Shown one piece after another: positions 16,651 through 25,117 of a DNA stretch of 32,427 nt. This DNA comes from Bacteroidaceae bacterium (GTDB lineage Bacteria > Bacteroidota > Bacteroidia > Bacteroidales > Bacteroidaceae). The notes under the pieces were generated by a model. That model made no database searches. It was not told the DNA's origin and saw only the letters and a program-made list of their open reading frames with translations. Numbering within the stretch: position 1 is the stretch's first letter; every line of letters starts with the position of its first letter. The translations under genes were made by a program, and so were the position numbers. The stretch is taken from positions 1 through 32,427 of the forward strand of contig JAFXEF010000019.1 of assembly GCA_017520935.1 (NCBI GenBank), in the 5' to 3' direction.

Positions 16651-17511
16651 TCACCCTAAATACGATTTCAGCAATTTGTTACGCGAGTTCTGACGGAGAC
16701 GGCGGATAGCTTTCTCCTTAATCTGGCGCACGCGCTCACGGGTGAGTCCAAACTTGTCACCAATCTCCTCAAGGGTCATCTCCTGGCAACCGATACCGAA
16801 GAACATCTGCAGGATATCCTTCTCACGCTCAGTGAGCGTAGAGAGTGCTCTGTCTATTTCGGTCGAGAGCGACTCGTTCACCAGCGAGCGGTCGGCCATA
16901 GGTGAATCATCATTTACAAGTACATCGAGCAGGCTATTGTCCTCACCGTCCACAAACGGAGCATCTACAGAGATATGACGACCCGACACTTTCAGGGTAT
17001 CGGCAATCTTGTCTACCGGTATATCCAGTTCCTCGGCAAGTTCCTCGGCTGAGGGACGACGTTCGTTTTCTTGTTCAAACTTAGAGAGAGCCTTGCTGAT
17101 CTTGTTCAACGAACCCACCTGATTGAGCGGCAGGCGTACGATACGTGCCTGCTCAGCCAATGCCTGAAGGATAGACTGGCGAATCCACCATACGGCATAA
17201 CTGATAAACTTAAAACCACGAGTCTCATCAAACTTCTCGGCAGCCTTTATCAAGCCCAAATTGCCCTCGTTGATCAGGTCGGGCAGGCTCAAGCCCTGAT
17301 TCTGATATTGCTTGGCTACCGACACCACAAAACGCAGATTTGCACGGGTCAGTTTCTCCAATGCCGCACGGTCACCTTTGCGAATCCGCTGAGCAAGCTC
17401 TACCTCCTCATCTACGGTAATCAACTCCTCACGACCAATTTCTTGCAAATACTTGTCCAACGAAGCGCTCTCGCGATTGGTTATACTCTTTGTAATTTTA
17501 AGCTGTCTCAT
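16651..17511 (-). CDS. rpoD: RNA polymerase primary sigma factor
   Basis: A sigma-70 factor of 286 residues that directs RNA polymerase to housekeeping promoters. It has region 1.2 from about 17, region 2 with [20 protein letters not shown] and [16 protein letters not shown], region 3 from about 125, and a region 4 helix-turn-helix with [20 protein letters not shown]. It lacks region 1.1, as in the Bacteroidetes primary sigma. This factor probably reads the TTG-N19/20-TAnnTTTG promoters found in this window, including its own at 17554-17583. Confidence 0.96.
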   Translation of the reverse strand: MRQLKITKSITNRESASLDKYLQEIGREELITVDEEVELAQRIRKGDRAALEKLTRANLRFVVSVAKQYQNQGLSLPDLINEGNLGLIKAAEKFDETRGFKFISYAVWWIRQSILQALAEQARIVRLPLNQVGSLNKISKALSKFEQENERRPSAEELAEELDIPVDKIADTLKVSGRHISVDAPFVDGEDNSLLDVLVNDDSPMADRSLVNESLSTEIDRALSTLTEREKDILQMFFGIGCQEMTLEEIGDKFGLTRERVRQIKEKAIRRLRQNSRNKLLKSYLG

Positions 17512-17553
17512 TTTCGAAAAACACGTATTTCAGTCAATAAACCAAATTAGTTG

Positions 17554-17583
17554 CAAAATTAGTGCATTTTTTCGACATATCAA
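17554..17583 (-). promoter_or_regulatory. Promoter of rpoD
   Basis: On the minus strand: TTG (plus 17581-17583), 19 bases, TAATTTTG (plus 17554-17561), 42 bases upstream of the start codon. Confidence 0.75.
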
Positions 17584-17602
17584 TAAAAAAGCTCCACAAA
17601 AG

Positions 17603-17642
17603 TATTCGGCCGTTTCTCTTTTTTAGGAGAAACGGCCGAATA
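17603..17642 (-). terminator. Strong terminator after the HtrA gene
   Basis: A perfect 16-bp inverted repeat (TATTCGGCCGTTTCTC and its complement) with an 8-base loop, 27 bases past the protease stop. On the minus strand a short CTTTTG follows and a T-run occurs 13 bases later. It separates the protease gene from the rpoD promoter. Confidence 0.85.
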
Positions 17643-17669
17643 TTATGAATTATTACATCCTGCCTATCC

Positions 17670-19160
17670 TTACTCGCCGTTCGAGAGGTCTACGGCATAG
17701 TTGGCCCTGCGACCCGACATGTAGTAGCCAGAGATGAAGAGGGCGCGTTCGGGCGATTGATTGGCAGACTTCAGCACCTCGGCCAAGTTCTCCTCACTGG
17801 CAATCTTATGGCCATTGACCTTGAGGATAACGAATCCCTTCTTGATGCCGGCATCGGCAAACTTGCCTTTATCCACCCCTGTCACCTGCAAGCCGTAGCT
17901 TATGCCGAGATGACGCTTCACATCTTCGCTGATAGGTTGGAAGGCTGCCCCGAGCATGTCAAGGTCAAACTTCTTCACCACCTCGGTGTTTCCCTGCATA
18001 TTCTTCAAGGTCACATCGAGCTCTTTCTCCTTCTTGCCTCGCATGATAGTCACGCCCACCTTATCGCCCGGACGGTGCTTGGCAATATTCTCCTGCAGCT
18101 CGGCCATGTTGTGCACCTTCTTGCCGGCAATCTTCACAATCACGTCACCCGGCTCAATACCCGCTGCCTTGGCACCACTGCCATCGGTCACCTCAGCCAC
18201 ATACACCCCTTCCACCGTGCCCAGGTCCTTATCCTTGGTGCGCTCGTCGCCCAGGTCGTGACCACTGATACCGAGGATGGCCCGTTGCACAGCACCGAAC
18301 TCCTTCAGGTCGTCCACCACCTTGGTCATGATACTGGTGGGAATAGCGAATCCGTAACCAGCATAGGCACCCGTAGGAGACGACAGCACGGCATTGATGC
18401 CTACCAGTTCGCCACGTGCGTTCACCAAAGCACCACCACTGTTGCCTTGATTGATGGCCGCATCGGTCTGTATGAACGATTCTATACCTCCATTATATAC
18501 TCCCAACGTACGAGCCTTGGCACTCACAATACCGGCAGTCACCGTAGAGGTAAGGTTGAAGGGGTTACCCACGGCCAGCACCCACTCACCTACCTTCAGG
18601 GCATCAGAGTCGCCTATGGGAATGGTGGGGAAGTCGTCACCCTCAATCTTCACCAGAGCCAAGTCGGTATTGGGGTCGGCACCAATCAGCTTGCCTTTGA
18701 ACTCACGGTTGTCGTTGAGCTTCACATCTATCTCATCGGCTCCGTCAATCACGTGGTTGTTGGTCACAATATAGCCATCTTCCGATATGATGACTCCTGA
18801 CCCGAAGCCCACACGGGGTTGTGTGCGCACCTGCTGCTGGCGTCCCATACCGTCACCGAAGAAGAAGTCGAAAAGATCGGGCATCTGCTGCACCGTCTGT
18901 GTCTTTCCCAACTGGGTTGACTTGATATGCACCACTGCATGCAGCGAACTCTCAGCTGCTCCGGTCAAGTCTATTGGTTGTGCCGGTTTATTGTCAAACA
19001 AAGCCGTAGGCATGGCATAGCTACTGTCTTGCTGCACAGCTACCACCGTCTCCTTACCCGCATGCTTCTCCATCAGCATATAGGTTGTAACCCCTGCCAC
19101 GAGAGCACTGCCAAGCATCAGAGCCGAATAGCCGAAAATTTTCTTGATTGTCGATTTCAT
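17670..19160 (-). CDS. degP: Do-family periplasmic serine protease (HtrA/DegP)
   Basis: Envelope quality-control protease of 496 residues. An N-terminal hydrophobic segment (about 8-30) is a signal peptide or anchor. The trypsin-like domain has the full triad: His136 (TNNHVIDG), Asp166 (NTDLALVKI) and Ser241 (GNSGGALVN). Two PDZ domains follow, from about 290 and from about 400. It degrades or refolds misfolded exported proteins; the long insertion before the His loop (FDFFFGDGMGRQQQ) matches the LA loop of DegP. It is monocistronic, with a -7 box at 19229-19236 and a strong terminator. Confidence 0.95.
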   Translation of the reverse strand: MKSTIKKIFGYSALMLGSALVAGVTTYMLMEKHAGKETVVAVQQDSSYAMPTALFDNKPAQPIDLTGAAESSLHAVVHIKSTQLGKTQTVQQMPDLFDFFFGDGMGRQQQVRTQPRVGFGSGVIISEDGYIVTNNHVIDGADEIDVKLNDNREFKGKLIGADPNTDLALVKIEGDDFPTIPIGDSDALKVGEWVLAVGNPFNLTSTVTAGIVSAKARTLGVYNGGIESFIQTDAAINQGNSGGALVNARGELVGINAVLSSPTGAYAGYGFAIPTSIMTKVVDDLKEFGAVQRAILGISGHDLGDERTKDKDLGTVEGVYVAEVTDGSGAKAAGIEPGDVIVKIAGKKVHNMAELQENIAKHRPGDKVGVTIMRGKKEKELDVTLKNMQGNTEVVKKFDLDMLGAAFQPISEDVKRHLGISYGLQVTGVDKGKFADAGIKKGFVILKVNGHKIASEENLAEVLKSANQSPERALFISGYYMSGRRANYAVDLSNGE

Positions 19161-19228
19161 AACTACTTTATCCTTTTAGGTTAATTAATTTACACATTTA
19201 ACTTATCAAGTGTTCAAACTTCACGGTG

Positions 19229-19236
19229 CAAATATA
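19229..19236 (-). promoter_or_regulatory. -7 box of the HtrA gene promoter
   Basis: Minus-strand TATATTTG, about 68 bases before the start codon. No TTG at the expected distance upstream. Confidence 0.5.
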
Positions 19237-19340
19237 ATAGCTTTTCTTACGAATCGCGCCTTCAGACAGCTATAATTTACTACAAATTAACATTGCGCTC
19301 CACCGATTAACAATCGTTTGTAAATACACACAAGAAAAGA

Positions 19341-19366
19341 GGCCTACCATCCTCAAACGGCAAGCC
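19341..19366 (-). terminator. Probable terminator of the symporter gene
   Basis: An 8-bp stem with two G-T pairs (minus-strand GGCTTGCC / GGTAGGCC) and a 10-base loop, followed by TCTTTTC. It lies 27 bases past the symporter stop. Confidence 0.5.
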
Positions 19367-19392
19367 CCATACACACAAAGCCGCAACTATAA

Positions 19393-20766
19393 TCAGAACA
19401 GCCCCAACTGCCCGAACAAGATGCAGGCGATAGCTACTGGAGCGATATACTTGAGTATGAACACCACCACAGGCAGGTAGCGGGCACGCAGAGACCCATT
19501 ATTGGTAATCTCATCGCGCACAACCTTCTTGTCGAGATACCAGCCCGTGAAGATGGCTATCAGCATACCGCCTACAGGCAGCATGATATTGGATGCCACA
19601 TAGTCGAAGAGGTCGAAGAGTGTCATACCGAATATCTTGACCCCTTCGAACGGGCCGAACGACAAGGCACACAGCCCCCCCACCACCGAGCAGGCAATAG
19701 TGACGACAGTAGCTGCCTTCCGGCGATTCATATCAAACTCTTCGCTCACATAGGCGGTCACCACCTCATGCATTGAAATGGTCGAAGTAAGTGCAGCCAG
19801 CATCAGCAGGAAATAGAAGAGCACCGACACGGCATAGGCCAGCACAGGCATGTTGCCGAAAGCCTGTCCGAACACGTTGGGCATAGTGATGAAGAGCAGC
19901 GAAGGACCTATATCGCTGCGGTCGAGCATATAGCCGGCATTGAACACAGCCGGGAAGATGATGAAACCCGACATGATAGCCACCATCGTATCAATGAGCG
20001 AAACACTCAGAGCCGTCTTCCCGATATTGGTCTCGCGGTTGAAATATGAGGCATAGGTACACAGGCAACCCAAGCCCAAACTGAGCGAGAAGAACGCCTG
20101 TCCCATAGCCCTCAGCACCATCGTACCGGTAATCTTGCTGAAGTCCGGTTTGAGCAGGAATTCAAGCCCCTGCGAGGCACCCGGCAGCGTCACCGAGCAG
20201 ACTGCCAGCACAATCAGGATGACAAATAGCGCCGGCATCATCAGCTTGGAAAATTTCTCTATACCGCTCTTCACACCACGCACTACAATCACGTGTGTGA
20301 TAACCATAAAGGCCAGCATCCAAGCTACCGACAGCCACGGGTTGCTCACAAACCGACTGAATATCTGCGGAAAATCGGCTGCACTCTTTCCGTCAAAAGA
20401 GTTGCCGATAGCCAGCACCGTATACTCGGCCGTCCAGCCGGCCACCACCGAGTAGTAGCTCAGTATCACGAAACCCGAGAGCACGCCCAAGCGCCCCACC
20501 CATCGCCACGGTGTGCCGGGAGCCAGCATACGGTAAGCCCCGGCCGTATTAGCCTGCGTGTGGCGGCCTATGAGGAACTCGCTCATCATGATGGGTATAC
20601 CCAACAGCAACACACAGCCTACATACACAATGATGAAGGCTGCACCACCGTTCGTGCCCACCTCGATGGGGAAACGCCATATATTGCCCAACCCCACGGC
20701 CGAGCCGGCTGCAGCAAGCACAGCCCCTATCTTACTTCCAAAATTCTCACGTGCATTATTATCCAT
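19393..20766 (-). CDS. Neurotransmitter:sodium symporter (SNF) family transporter
   Basis: Inner-membrane transporter of 457 residues with 11-12 hydrophobic segments. The N-terminal FGSKIGAVLAAAGSAVGLGN then IWRFP is the signature of the sodium:neurotransmitter symporter family (LeuT fold), whose bacterial members import amino acids with sodium. The unwound TM6 region lies in SLSLGLGCLCTYASYF, and ALTSTISMHEVVTAY is the TM8 region. Substrate not predictable. The gene starts 34 bases after the CotH-type gene ends, with no promoter seen between them, so read-through is likely. Confidence 0.93.
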   Translation of the reverse strand: MDNNARENFGSKIGAVLAAAGSAVGLGNIWRFPIEVGTNGGAAFIIVYVGCVLLLGIPIMMSEFLIGRHTQANTAGAYRMLAPGTPWRWVGRLGVLSGFVILSYYSVVAGWTAEYTVLAIGNSFDGKSAADFPQIFSRFVSNPWLSVAWMLAFMVITHVIVVRGVKSGIEKFSKLMMPALFVILIVLAVCSVTLPGASQGLEFLLKPDFSKITGTMVLRAMGQAFFSLSLGLGCLCTYASYFNRETNIGKTALSVSLIDTMVAIMSGFIIFPAVFNAGYMLDRSDIGPSLLFITMPNVFGQAFGNMPVLAYAVSVLFYFLLMLAALTSTISMHEVVTAYVSEEFDMNRRKAATVVTIACSVVGGLCALSFGPFEGVKIFGMTLFDLFDYVASNIMLPVGGMLIAIFTGWYLDKKVVRDEITNNGSLRARYLPVVVFILKYIAPVAIACILFGQLGLF

Positions 20767-20800
20767 CTCTTTACCTTTTGGATCCGTCCATCGTTACATG

Positions 20801-23800
20801 TCAATCATCAATCAGCACCTTCCTACCATTTATTATATAGATACCGCCCTTGAGGTTCTCAGTATCCAGCACCTTGCGTCCCGTAAGGTCATAAATGGTC
20901 AGTTGGCCGTTGCCATTTGTCAGTTGGTCTATACCGTCATCAATATTTGCCGTATAGGTCACATCGTGAGCAGGCATGGTCTCATACTTCTCACCCACCC
21001 AACCGAGGAAGGTATATCCCTCCTCTTCCGGTTCGTAGATGTATTCGGGGATAGGTTCGCCATAGACCACCTCAGCGGTATGTACCAGTTTCTCACCTAC
21101 GTAATAGTATACATTATAGCTATTTACGGTATACGTTCCCTCGTAGACCAGATCGCTGGCCGGTACGGTCTCGGCCACATTGCCCCAGCCGCTGAAGGTA
21201 TGTCCCTCCTTCTCGGGTGCCTCAGGAGCCACTATCGCCGAGCCATAGTCCTGCGTGTAGACGGCAATCACCTCATCACCGATCTTGAAGGTCACCTGAT
21301 ATTGGTTCACGGTAAATGTTCCGCTGACGGTGATGTCCCCGGCAGGCACCGTCTCAGGCAGGTCGCCCCAGCCGCTGAAGGTATGTCCCTCCTTCTCGGG
21401 TGCCTCAGGAGCCACTATCGCAGAGCCGTAGTCCTGCGTGTAGACGGCAATCACCTCATCACCGATCTTGAAGGTCACCTGATATTGGTTCACGGTAAAT
21501 GTTCCGCTGACGGTGATATCCCTTGCCGGCATTGTCTCAGGCAACTCGCTCCAACCGCTGAAGGTATAGCCCTCCTTGACAGGTTCATCGAGTGCAGTGA
21601 CAGTGGCACCGTAGGCGACAGATTCCGAGTGAATCACCTCGCCATCCACCGAGTAGGTGATAGTATATGAGTTCACCGAATAGCTGCCCTCGTAGGTCAC
21701 ATCAGCCGCAGGCACGGTCTCGGCCACATTGCCCCAGCCGCTGAAGGTATGCCCCTCCTTCTCGGGTGCCTCAGGAGCCACTATCGCAGAGCCGTAGTCC
21801 TGCGTGTAGACGGCAATCACCTCTTCACCGATCTTAAAGGTCACCTGATATTGGTTCACGGTAAATGTTCCGCTGACGGTGATATCCCTTGCCGGCATTG
21901 TCTCAGGTAACCCGCTCCAACCGCTGAAAGTGTGGCCTTTCTTTGTGGGAGTCTTGGGCAACCTGATAGTTTCACCATACGCAAAATATTCCGTATGATA
22001 CACCCTACCATCCACGAGGAAGGTCACAAGATACTCTTCCACCTCATCGTATGTTGTCAGATGCTCGGCTATATAGTTGGCGCGCGCCTCAATCCAGCGC
22101 TGACTTCTTGTCACCAATGCTTCGTAATTGGTGCTATTTTTTTCACTGACATCGGCATCATTGTTGTGCGCTATGCTCAGCGAAGCGAACTCCGTATAGT
22201 CAGCTATATATTCCACAAGTTCCTCCACGCGACCCTCAGCCACGAAATCTCTCCATTCCTTGTAGTATGCACGTTTTGCGGCCTCGGTATTGCGCAGTGC
22301 GTTATAGAAATTGTATCCAGCCTTGCCGGAACGACGGCTATAAAGATCCTCCTCGGCACCGTAGTTGAAATAAGAGCTCGACTCCTCATAACCGAAGGCC
22401 CAGTCGAAATCCCATGCAGGCCCGAACTTCCACCGCCCACCTGCGGCCGGGTCTTCGTTGAACATATAGCAGCTCTTGGGGTGATAGGTCTCCACATTAC
22501 GCACCAGGTCGTTCACCAACCAGAATTTAGCCCACGACTCCATGTCCACATGCCGTGTGATATCCCCGCCCGAGGCCAGAGTGGCAGTGAGGCTGTTCAT
22601 CGAAGCCTGCACCTCCTCGAAGGTGACAACCCGCTTGGCATCCTCTTCCGTAAAATCGGGGTCCTTCACGTTTACCGGTAGATGATAGGTAGCATCCCTG
22701 AACCTGAAATCCTCGTCGTAATAGTCATCGAGCTCAAGCAAGCAACCCGTAGCCTCGTCAATGGCAACACTGTTATCAGCTATTCCTATCTTCTCCGTGA
22801 AGCAATACGAACCGCGGTAATGCCCGTTTATATACAGATCCACGGGAATCATGTGGCAGATAGCATCAGCATCGACCATCGCTGCCACCTTCTGCGCTAT
22901 GGCGTTTGTCGTCATCGATCCGTTCTGCTTGTTGGAGATGAGCACCCACTGGCGGCCCTCGGTCAGGTTAAAGGGCGACTGCTTTGCCTTTTTCGGGAAC
23001 TTGATGCGATACGGGTTCTTGCTTCTGTAGCTCCAGCTCCAGGTGCTGTTGCCACGGCCGCGCACCTCACAGCCCTCCACCGTGTCTATGTCGGGCCAGA
23101 TTCCGGCACCGTCAAGCCGGAATGTGCAGTCCGCGATCCACTCCTCCTTGGTATTGTATTCATTACCCATCTCATCGTATAGGGTCTGGCCTATCCATTG
23201 CGTGTAGTCCCAGGTCACTCCGTCACCGAATGTAATATATACGGTAGGTATCTTATAGTCACCGGTAGCATAGTCGGTCAGATACCTCACGTTCACCTGA
23301 CACTGTCGGCCGAAGGGCTTGAATCCCGCCACCATCTCCGGATCGGTAGGTCCCGATGGCTCGACAGGTTCTTCATCCGCCTCCACACATTCATACAGCG
23401 ACAGGTCACTAATCACCATATAGTTCTTGTATGATGCCTGTGTCAGTTCGAGGCGTATAGCCGTATAGTTCCCGCCCAACGCATATATGGGGGTGGTGTA
23501 AGTTTGCAGATTCATCTGAGGCAGTGCATGTTCCTCCATCGTCAGCACATCAATCTCATCCCACTCTCCGGTGGTCTTGTTCTGTGCAGTGATGCGCCAG
23601 CCCTGGGGGAAGCGGTTATTTTGGTTGGAAGTCGTGTATGACAGGCAGAAGTTCTCCAGTGTCGTGCTCAGCTCCATCTGCACATAGGGCCATTCGGTGA
23701 TGCCGTCGCCATAGTAACCGCCCTCCACCCAATTGAGTTTCGTATATAAACCTGTGCCCCATGTAGAGTGGTAGAAGGTAGCATGATTGTCATCCCACAG

Positions 23801-24457
23801 ATTGCTCAAGCCCTCGCCATAGTTGCTCGGCGCATTGGTCGTCGTGCCCGACGAGATGTCCACCTTCGTGCGGATCCATCCGTCCTCAGGCACCGTCTCC
23901 CCCCCCGTGTCGTCATCCTCCACCGTCTCCACCTCATATATCCAGTGCTTGGGTAAGGCAAGCGTATACGTCACCGGCTCTTCAAAGCGCAGGCTGCTCT
24001 TCCCGCTCACCTGCTGAACGCCATCGAGCCATACCGTGACACCCTCGCTCACCGTGAAACGGGGACGGAGGCGCTTCCCGATGACAGGCACATCGGCAGT
24101 CACGAGCACCTTATCGCCCTCTTCGGCAATCGTAGCCTCCACATCGGCATATACCTGGTCATTGTCGGCATGGGTAAAGCCAAACGAAAGCAGGCGAGCC
24201 GAGCTTACATCATAGCTGTCGCTTATGCTCACCACCTCATCGGTCCTGTAGACAAATGTCTCGCCTCCCTCCAAGGAGAGCGTGCATACACCGCCTACGG
24301 ACTTCTCCCCAAGAACATACTTGTCGGGGATTGCCACCACCTGCCCATCGGCCATCACGATGTAGCGCACTTCATCAGTATCTGCTGAGGTCACTCCGGC
24401 AAGCGCACCCACATACGGGAGCAATGCCATGAGAACAAGGGTAAATAGATATTTCAT
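20801..24457 (-). CDS. Secreted CotH-type protein with InlB/Listeria-Bacteroides repeats
   Basis: About 1218 residues from ATG 24457 (chosen because the signal peptide MKYLFTLVLMALLPYVGALA begins there; ATG 24490 would add 11 polar residues). Order: an N-terminal domain of beta strands; a discoidin-like (F5/8 type C) domain about 190-360; a CotH kinase-like domain about 385-800 with GRGNSTW (near 466) and GPAWDFDWAFG (near 678), the latter bearing the acidic residues of CotH; six repeats of about 61 residues (about 808-1174), each with G-H/Y-TFSGW...ETMP/VP, of the Listeria-Bacteroides type; and the C-terminal tail IYDLTGRKV...GIYIINGRKVLID. CotH proteins phosphorylate protein substrates in spore formers; in Bacteroidales the role is unknown. 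Expected at the cell surface or secreted. Confidence 0.88.
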   Translation of the reverse strand: MKYLFTLVLMALLPYVGALAGVTSADTDEVRYIVMADGQVVAIPDKYVLGEKSVGGVCTLSLEGGETFVYRTDEVVSISDSYDVSSARLLSFGFTHADNDQVYADVEATIAEEGDKVLVTADVPVIGKRLRPRFTVSEGVTVWLDGVQQVSGKSSLRFEEPVTYTLALPKHWIYEVETVEDDDTGGETVPEDGWIRTKVDISSGTTTNAPSNYGEGLSNLWDDNHATFYHSTWGTGLYTKLNWVEGGYYGDGITEWPYVQMELSTTLENFCLSYTTSNQNNRFPQGWRITAQNKTTGEWDEIDVLTMEEHALPQMNLQTYTTPIYALGGNYTAIRLELTQASYKNYMVISDLSLYECVEADEEPVEPSGPTDPEMVAGFKPFGRQCQVNVRYLTDYATGDYKIPTVYITFGDGVTWDYTQWIGQTLYDEMGNEYNTKEEWIADCTFRLDGAGIWPDIDTVEGCEVRGRGNSTWSWSYRSKNPYRIKFPKKAKQSPFNLTEGRQWVLISNKQNGSMTTNAIAQKVAAMVDADAICHMIPVDLYINGHYRGSYCFTEKIGIADNSVAIDEATGCLLELDDYYDEDFRFRDATYHLPVNVKDPDFTEEDAKRVVTFEEVQASMNSLTATLASGGDITRHVDMESWAKFWLVNDLVRNVETYHPKSCYMFNEDPAAGGRWKFGPAWDFDWAFGYEESSSYFNYGAEEDLYSRRSGKAGYNFYNALRNTEAAKRAYYKEWRDFVAEGRVEELVEYIADYTEFASLSIAHNNDADVSEKNSTNYEALVTRSQRWIEARANYIAEHLTTYDEVEEYLVTFLVDGRVYHTEYFAYGETIRLPKTPTKKGHTFSGWSGLPETMPARDITVSGTFTVNQYQVTFKIGEEVIAVYTQDYGSAIVAPEAPEKEGHTFSGWGNVAETVPAADVTYEGSYSVNSYTITYSVDGEVIHSESVAYGATVTALDEPVKEGYTFSGWSELPETMPARDITVSGTFTVNQYQVTFKIGDEVIAVYTQDYGSAIVAPEAPEKEGHTFSGWGDLPETVPAGDITVSGTFTVNQYQVTFKIGDEVIAVYTQDYGSAIVAPEAPEKEGHTFSGWGNVAETVPASDLVYEGTYTVNSYNVYYYVGEKLVHTAEVVYGEPIPEYIYEPEEEGYTFLGWVGEKYETMPAHDVTYTANIDDGIDQLTNGNGQLTIYDLTGRKVLDTENLKGGIYIINGRKVLIDD
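20997..22045 (-). repeat. Tandem repeats inside the CotH-type gene (183-bp period)
   Basis: The segment encoding TFSGW recurs with exact 183-bp spacing at 21183, 21366, 21549, 21732 and 21915, and once more 186 bp away at 20997. The copies at 21183, 21366 and 21732 are almost identical for about 150 bases, while those at 21549 and 20997 have diverged. The pattern points to recent unequal recombination or gene conversion. Confidence 0.9.
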
Positions 24458-24539
24458 CTTGTCGTCGTTTTTTTTGTAAGGTCCATTCATTTCGTCATCA
24501 GCAATAGCCTTCCATCGCCAATGTACGCAATATTTTTTG

Positions 24540-24572
24540 CAAAGATACGAATAAACGAGCGAGAAATATCAA
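24540..24572 (-). promoter_or_regulatory. Promoter of the CotH-type gene
   Basis: Minus-strand TATCTTTG (plus 24540-24547) with a TTG 22 bases upstream (plus 24570-24572), slightly longer than the usual gap. It lies inside the first copy of a 34-bp direct repeat. Confidence 0.6.
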
Positions 24573-24659
24573 GCTTGCTTGGATATTTTTCAAAGCGAGT
24601 GAAAGTATCTTCTTGGCGAAGCCATAAAGATACGAATAAACGAGCGAGAAATATCAAGC
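24541..24659. repeat. 34-bp direct repeat carrying the promoter region
   Basis: An identical 34-base block beginning AAAGATACGAATAAACGAGC occurs at 24541-24574 and 24626-24659, 85 bases apart. The copy nearest the gene is preceded by GC and so completes a TATCTTTG box; in the other copy the box reads TATCTTTA and is probably weaker. Confidence 0.85.
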
Positions 24660-24706
24660 CTCCTGGCAAGATATACCCGATGTGAGGCAGGGGCGCAAAT
24701 AAAAGA

Positions 24707-24741
24707 CAACAACTGCTGCAATCAGGTTGCAGCAGTTGTTG
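24707..24741 (-). terminator. Strong terminator after the small protein gene
   Basis: CAACAACTGCTGCAA and its perfect complement form a 15-bp stem with a 5-base loop. On the minus strand TCTTTTATTT follows. It is placed 27 bases after the stop of the 58-codon gene, which supports that gene being transcribed. Confidence 0.85.
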
Positions 24742-24768
24742 TTTAATACATTGTTGAGTCCGCGCAGG

Positions 24769-24945
24769 TTACTCCTCGCCACCCCACAGGTCGCCCCATG
24801 TGCCACGGCGGCCACGACTACCGGCATCATCCCCTTCGTATCCGTCACCGCTCTCTGGTGTAAAATTGCTGCCACCCAGTATGGCGGTGTCGAAGGCAAG
24901 TTCTACAATTTCTGTCTCTGGTTTGATATATGTTTTCTTGTTCAT
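24769..24945 (-). CDS. Small Gly/Trp/Arg-rich protein, 58 residues
   Basis: A 58-codon minus-strand gene starting ATG 24945, with an N-terminus of MNKKTYIKPETEIVELAFD and then AILGGS. The C-terminal half is rich in Gly, Asp, Glu, Arg and Trp (ending RRGTWGDLWGGEE). I recognise the KKxYIxPxxxxVxL...LxGS opening as a recurrent class of small Bacteroidales proteins of unknown function; the opening looks like a leader and the LGGS could be a processing site, but this is inference. It has no signal peptide or membrane segment. It lies between the 1616-residue protein gene upstream and the CotH-type gene downstream, and is followed by a near-perfect terminator. An overlapping frame 24654-24899 is less likely because its composition is unlike a protein. 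Confidence 0.7.
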   Translation of the reverse strand: MNKKTYIKPETEIVELAFDTAILGGSNFTPESGDGYEGDDAGSRGRRGTWGDLWGGEE

Positions 24946-24952
24946 AACGTAG

Positions 24953-25113
24953 CCCCCCTCTGCCCTTCGGGCATCTCCCCCTCTATGGGGAGAACCATCC
25001 GGGTTGTCTGCCGGGGGTATTGCATTCTAATTGTTCTACTTTAATATTTCATCTCTTACAGTCCCCCGGAGGTGCTCCCCATAGAGGGGGAGATGCCCGA
25101 AGGACTGAGGGGG
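24953..25113. repeat. Large imperfect inverted repeat, MITE- or terminator-like
   Basis: The left arm 24953-24992 (starting CCCCCCTCTGCCCTTCGGGC) pairs with the right arm 25075-25113 at nearly every position. An inner pair CCGGGGG (25011) / CCCCCGG (25063) extends the fold. It begins five bases after the stop codon of the 1616-residue protein gene. It may terminate that transcript, or be a small non-autonomous repeat; I recall similar arms between genes in other Bacteroidales. Confidence 0.8.
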
Positions 25114-25117
25114 TCTT

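Noticed and set aside
17757..18800. A 347-codon open frame on the plus strand
   Set aside because: Antisense to the HtrA protease gene, rich in His and Leu in a way typical of reverse-complement frames, with no independent support.
20558..21670. A 370-codon open frame on the plus strand with internal repeats
   Set aside because: Antisense to the symporter and CotH-type genes; its repeats merely mirror the 183-bp repeats of the real gene.
20997..22045. Regular spaced repeats considered as a CRISPR array
   Set aside because: The period is 183 bp with coding sequence throughout and no short repeat/unique spacer pattern.
24654..24899. An 81-codon frame on the minus strand overlapping the 58-codon gene
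   Set aside because: It runs through the terminator hairpin and its start falls inside the better-supported small gene.
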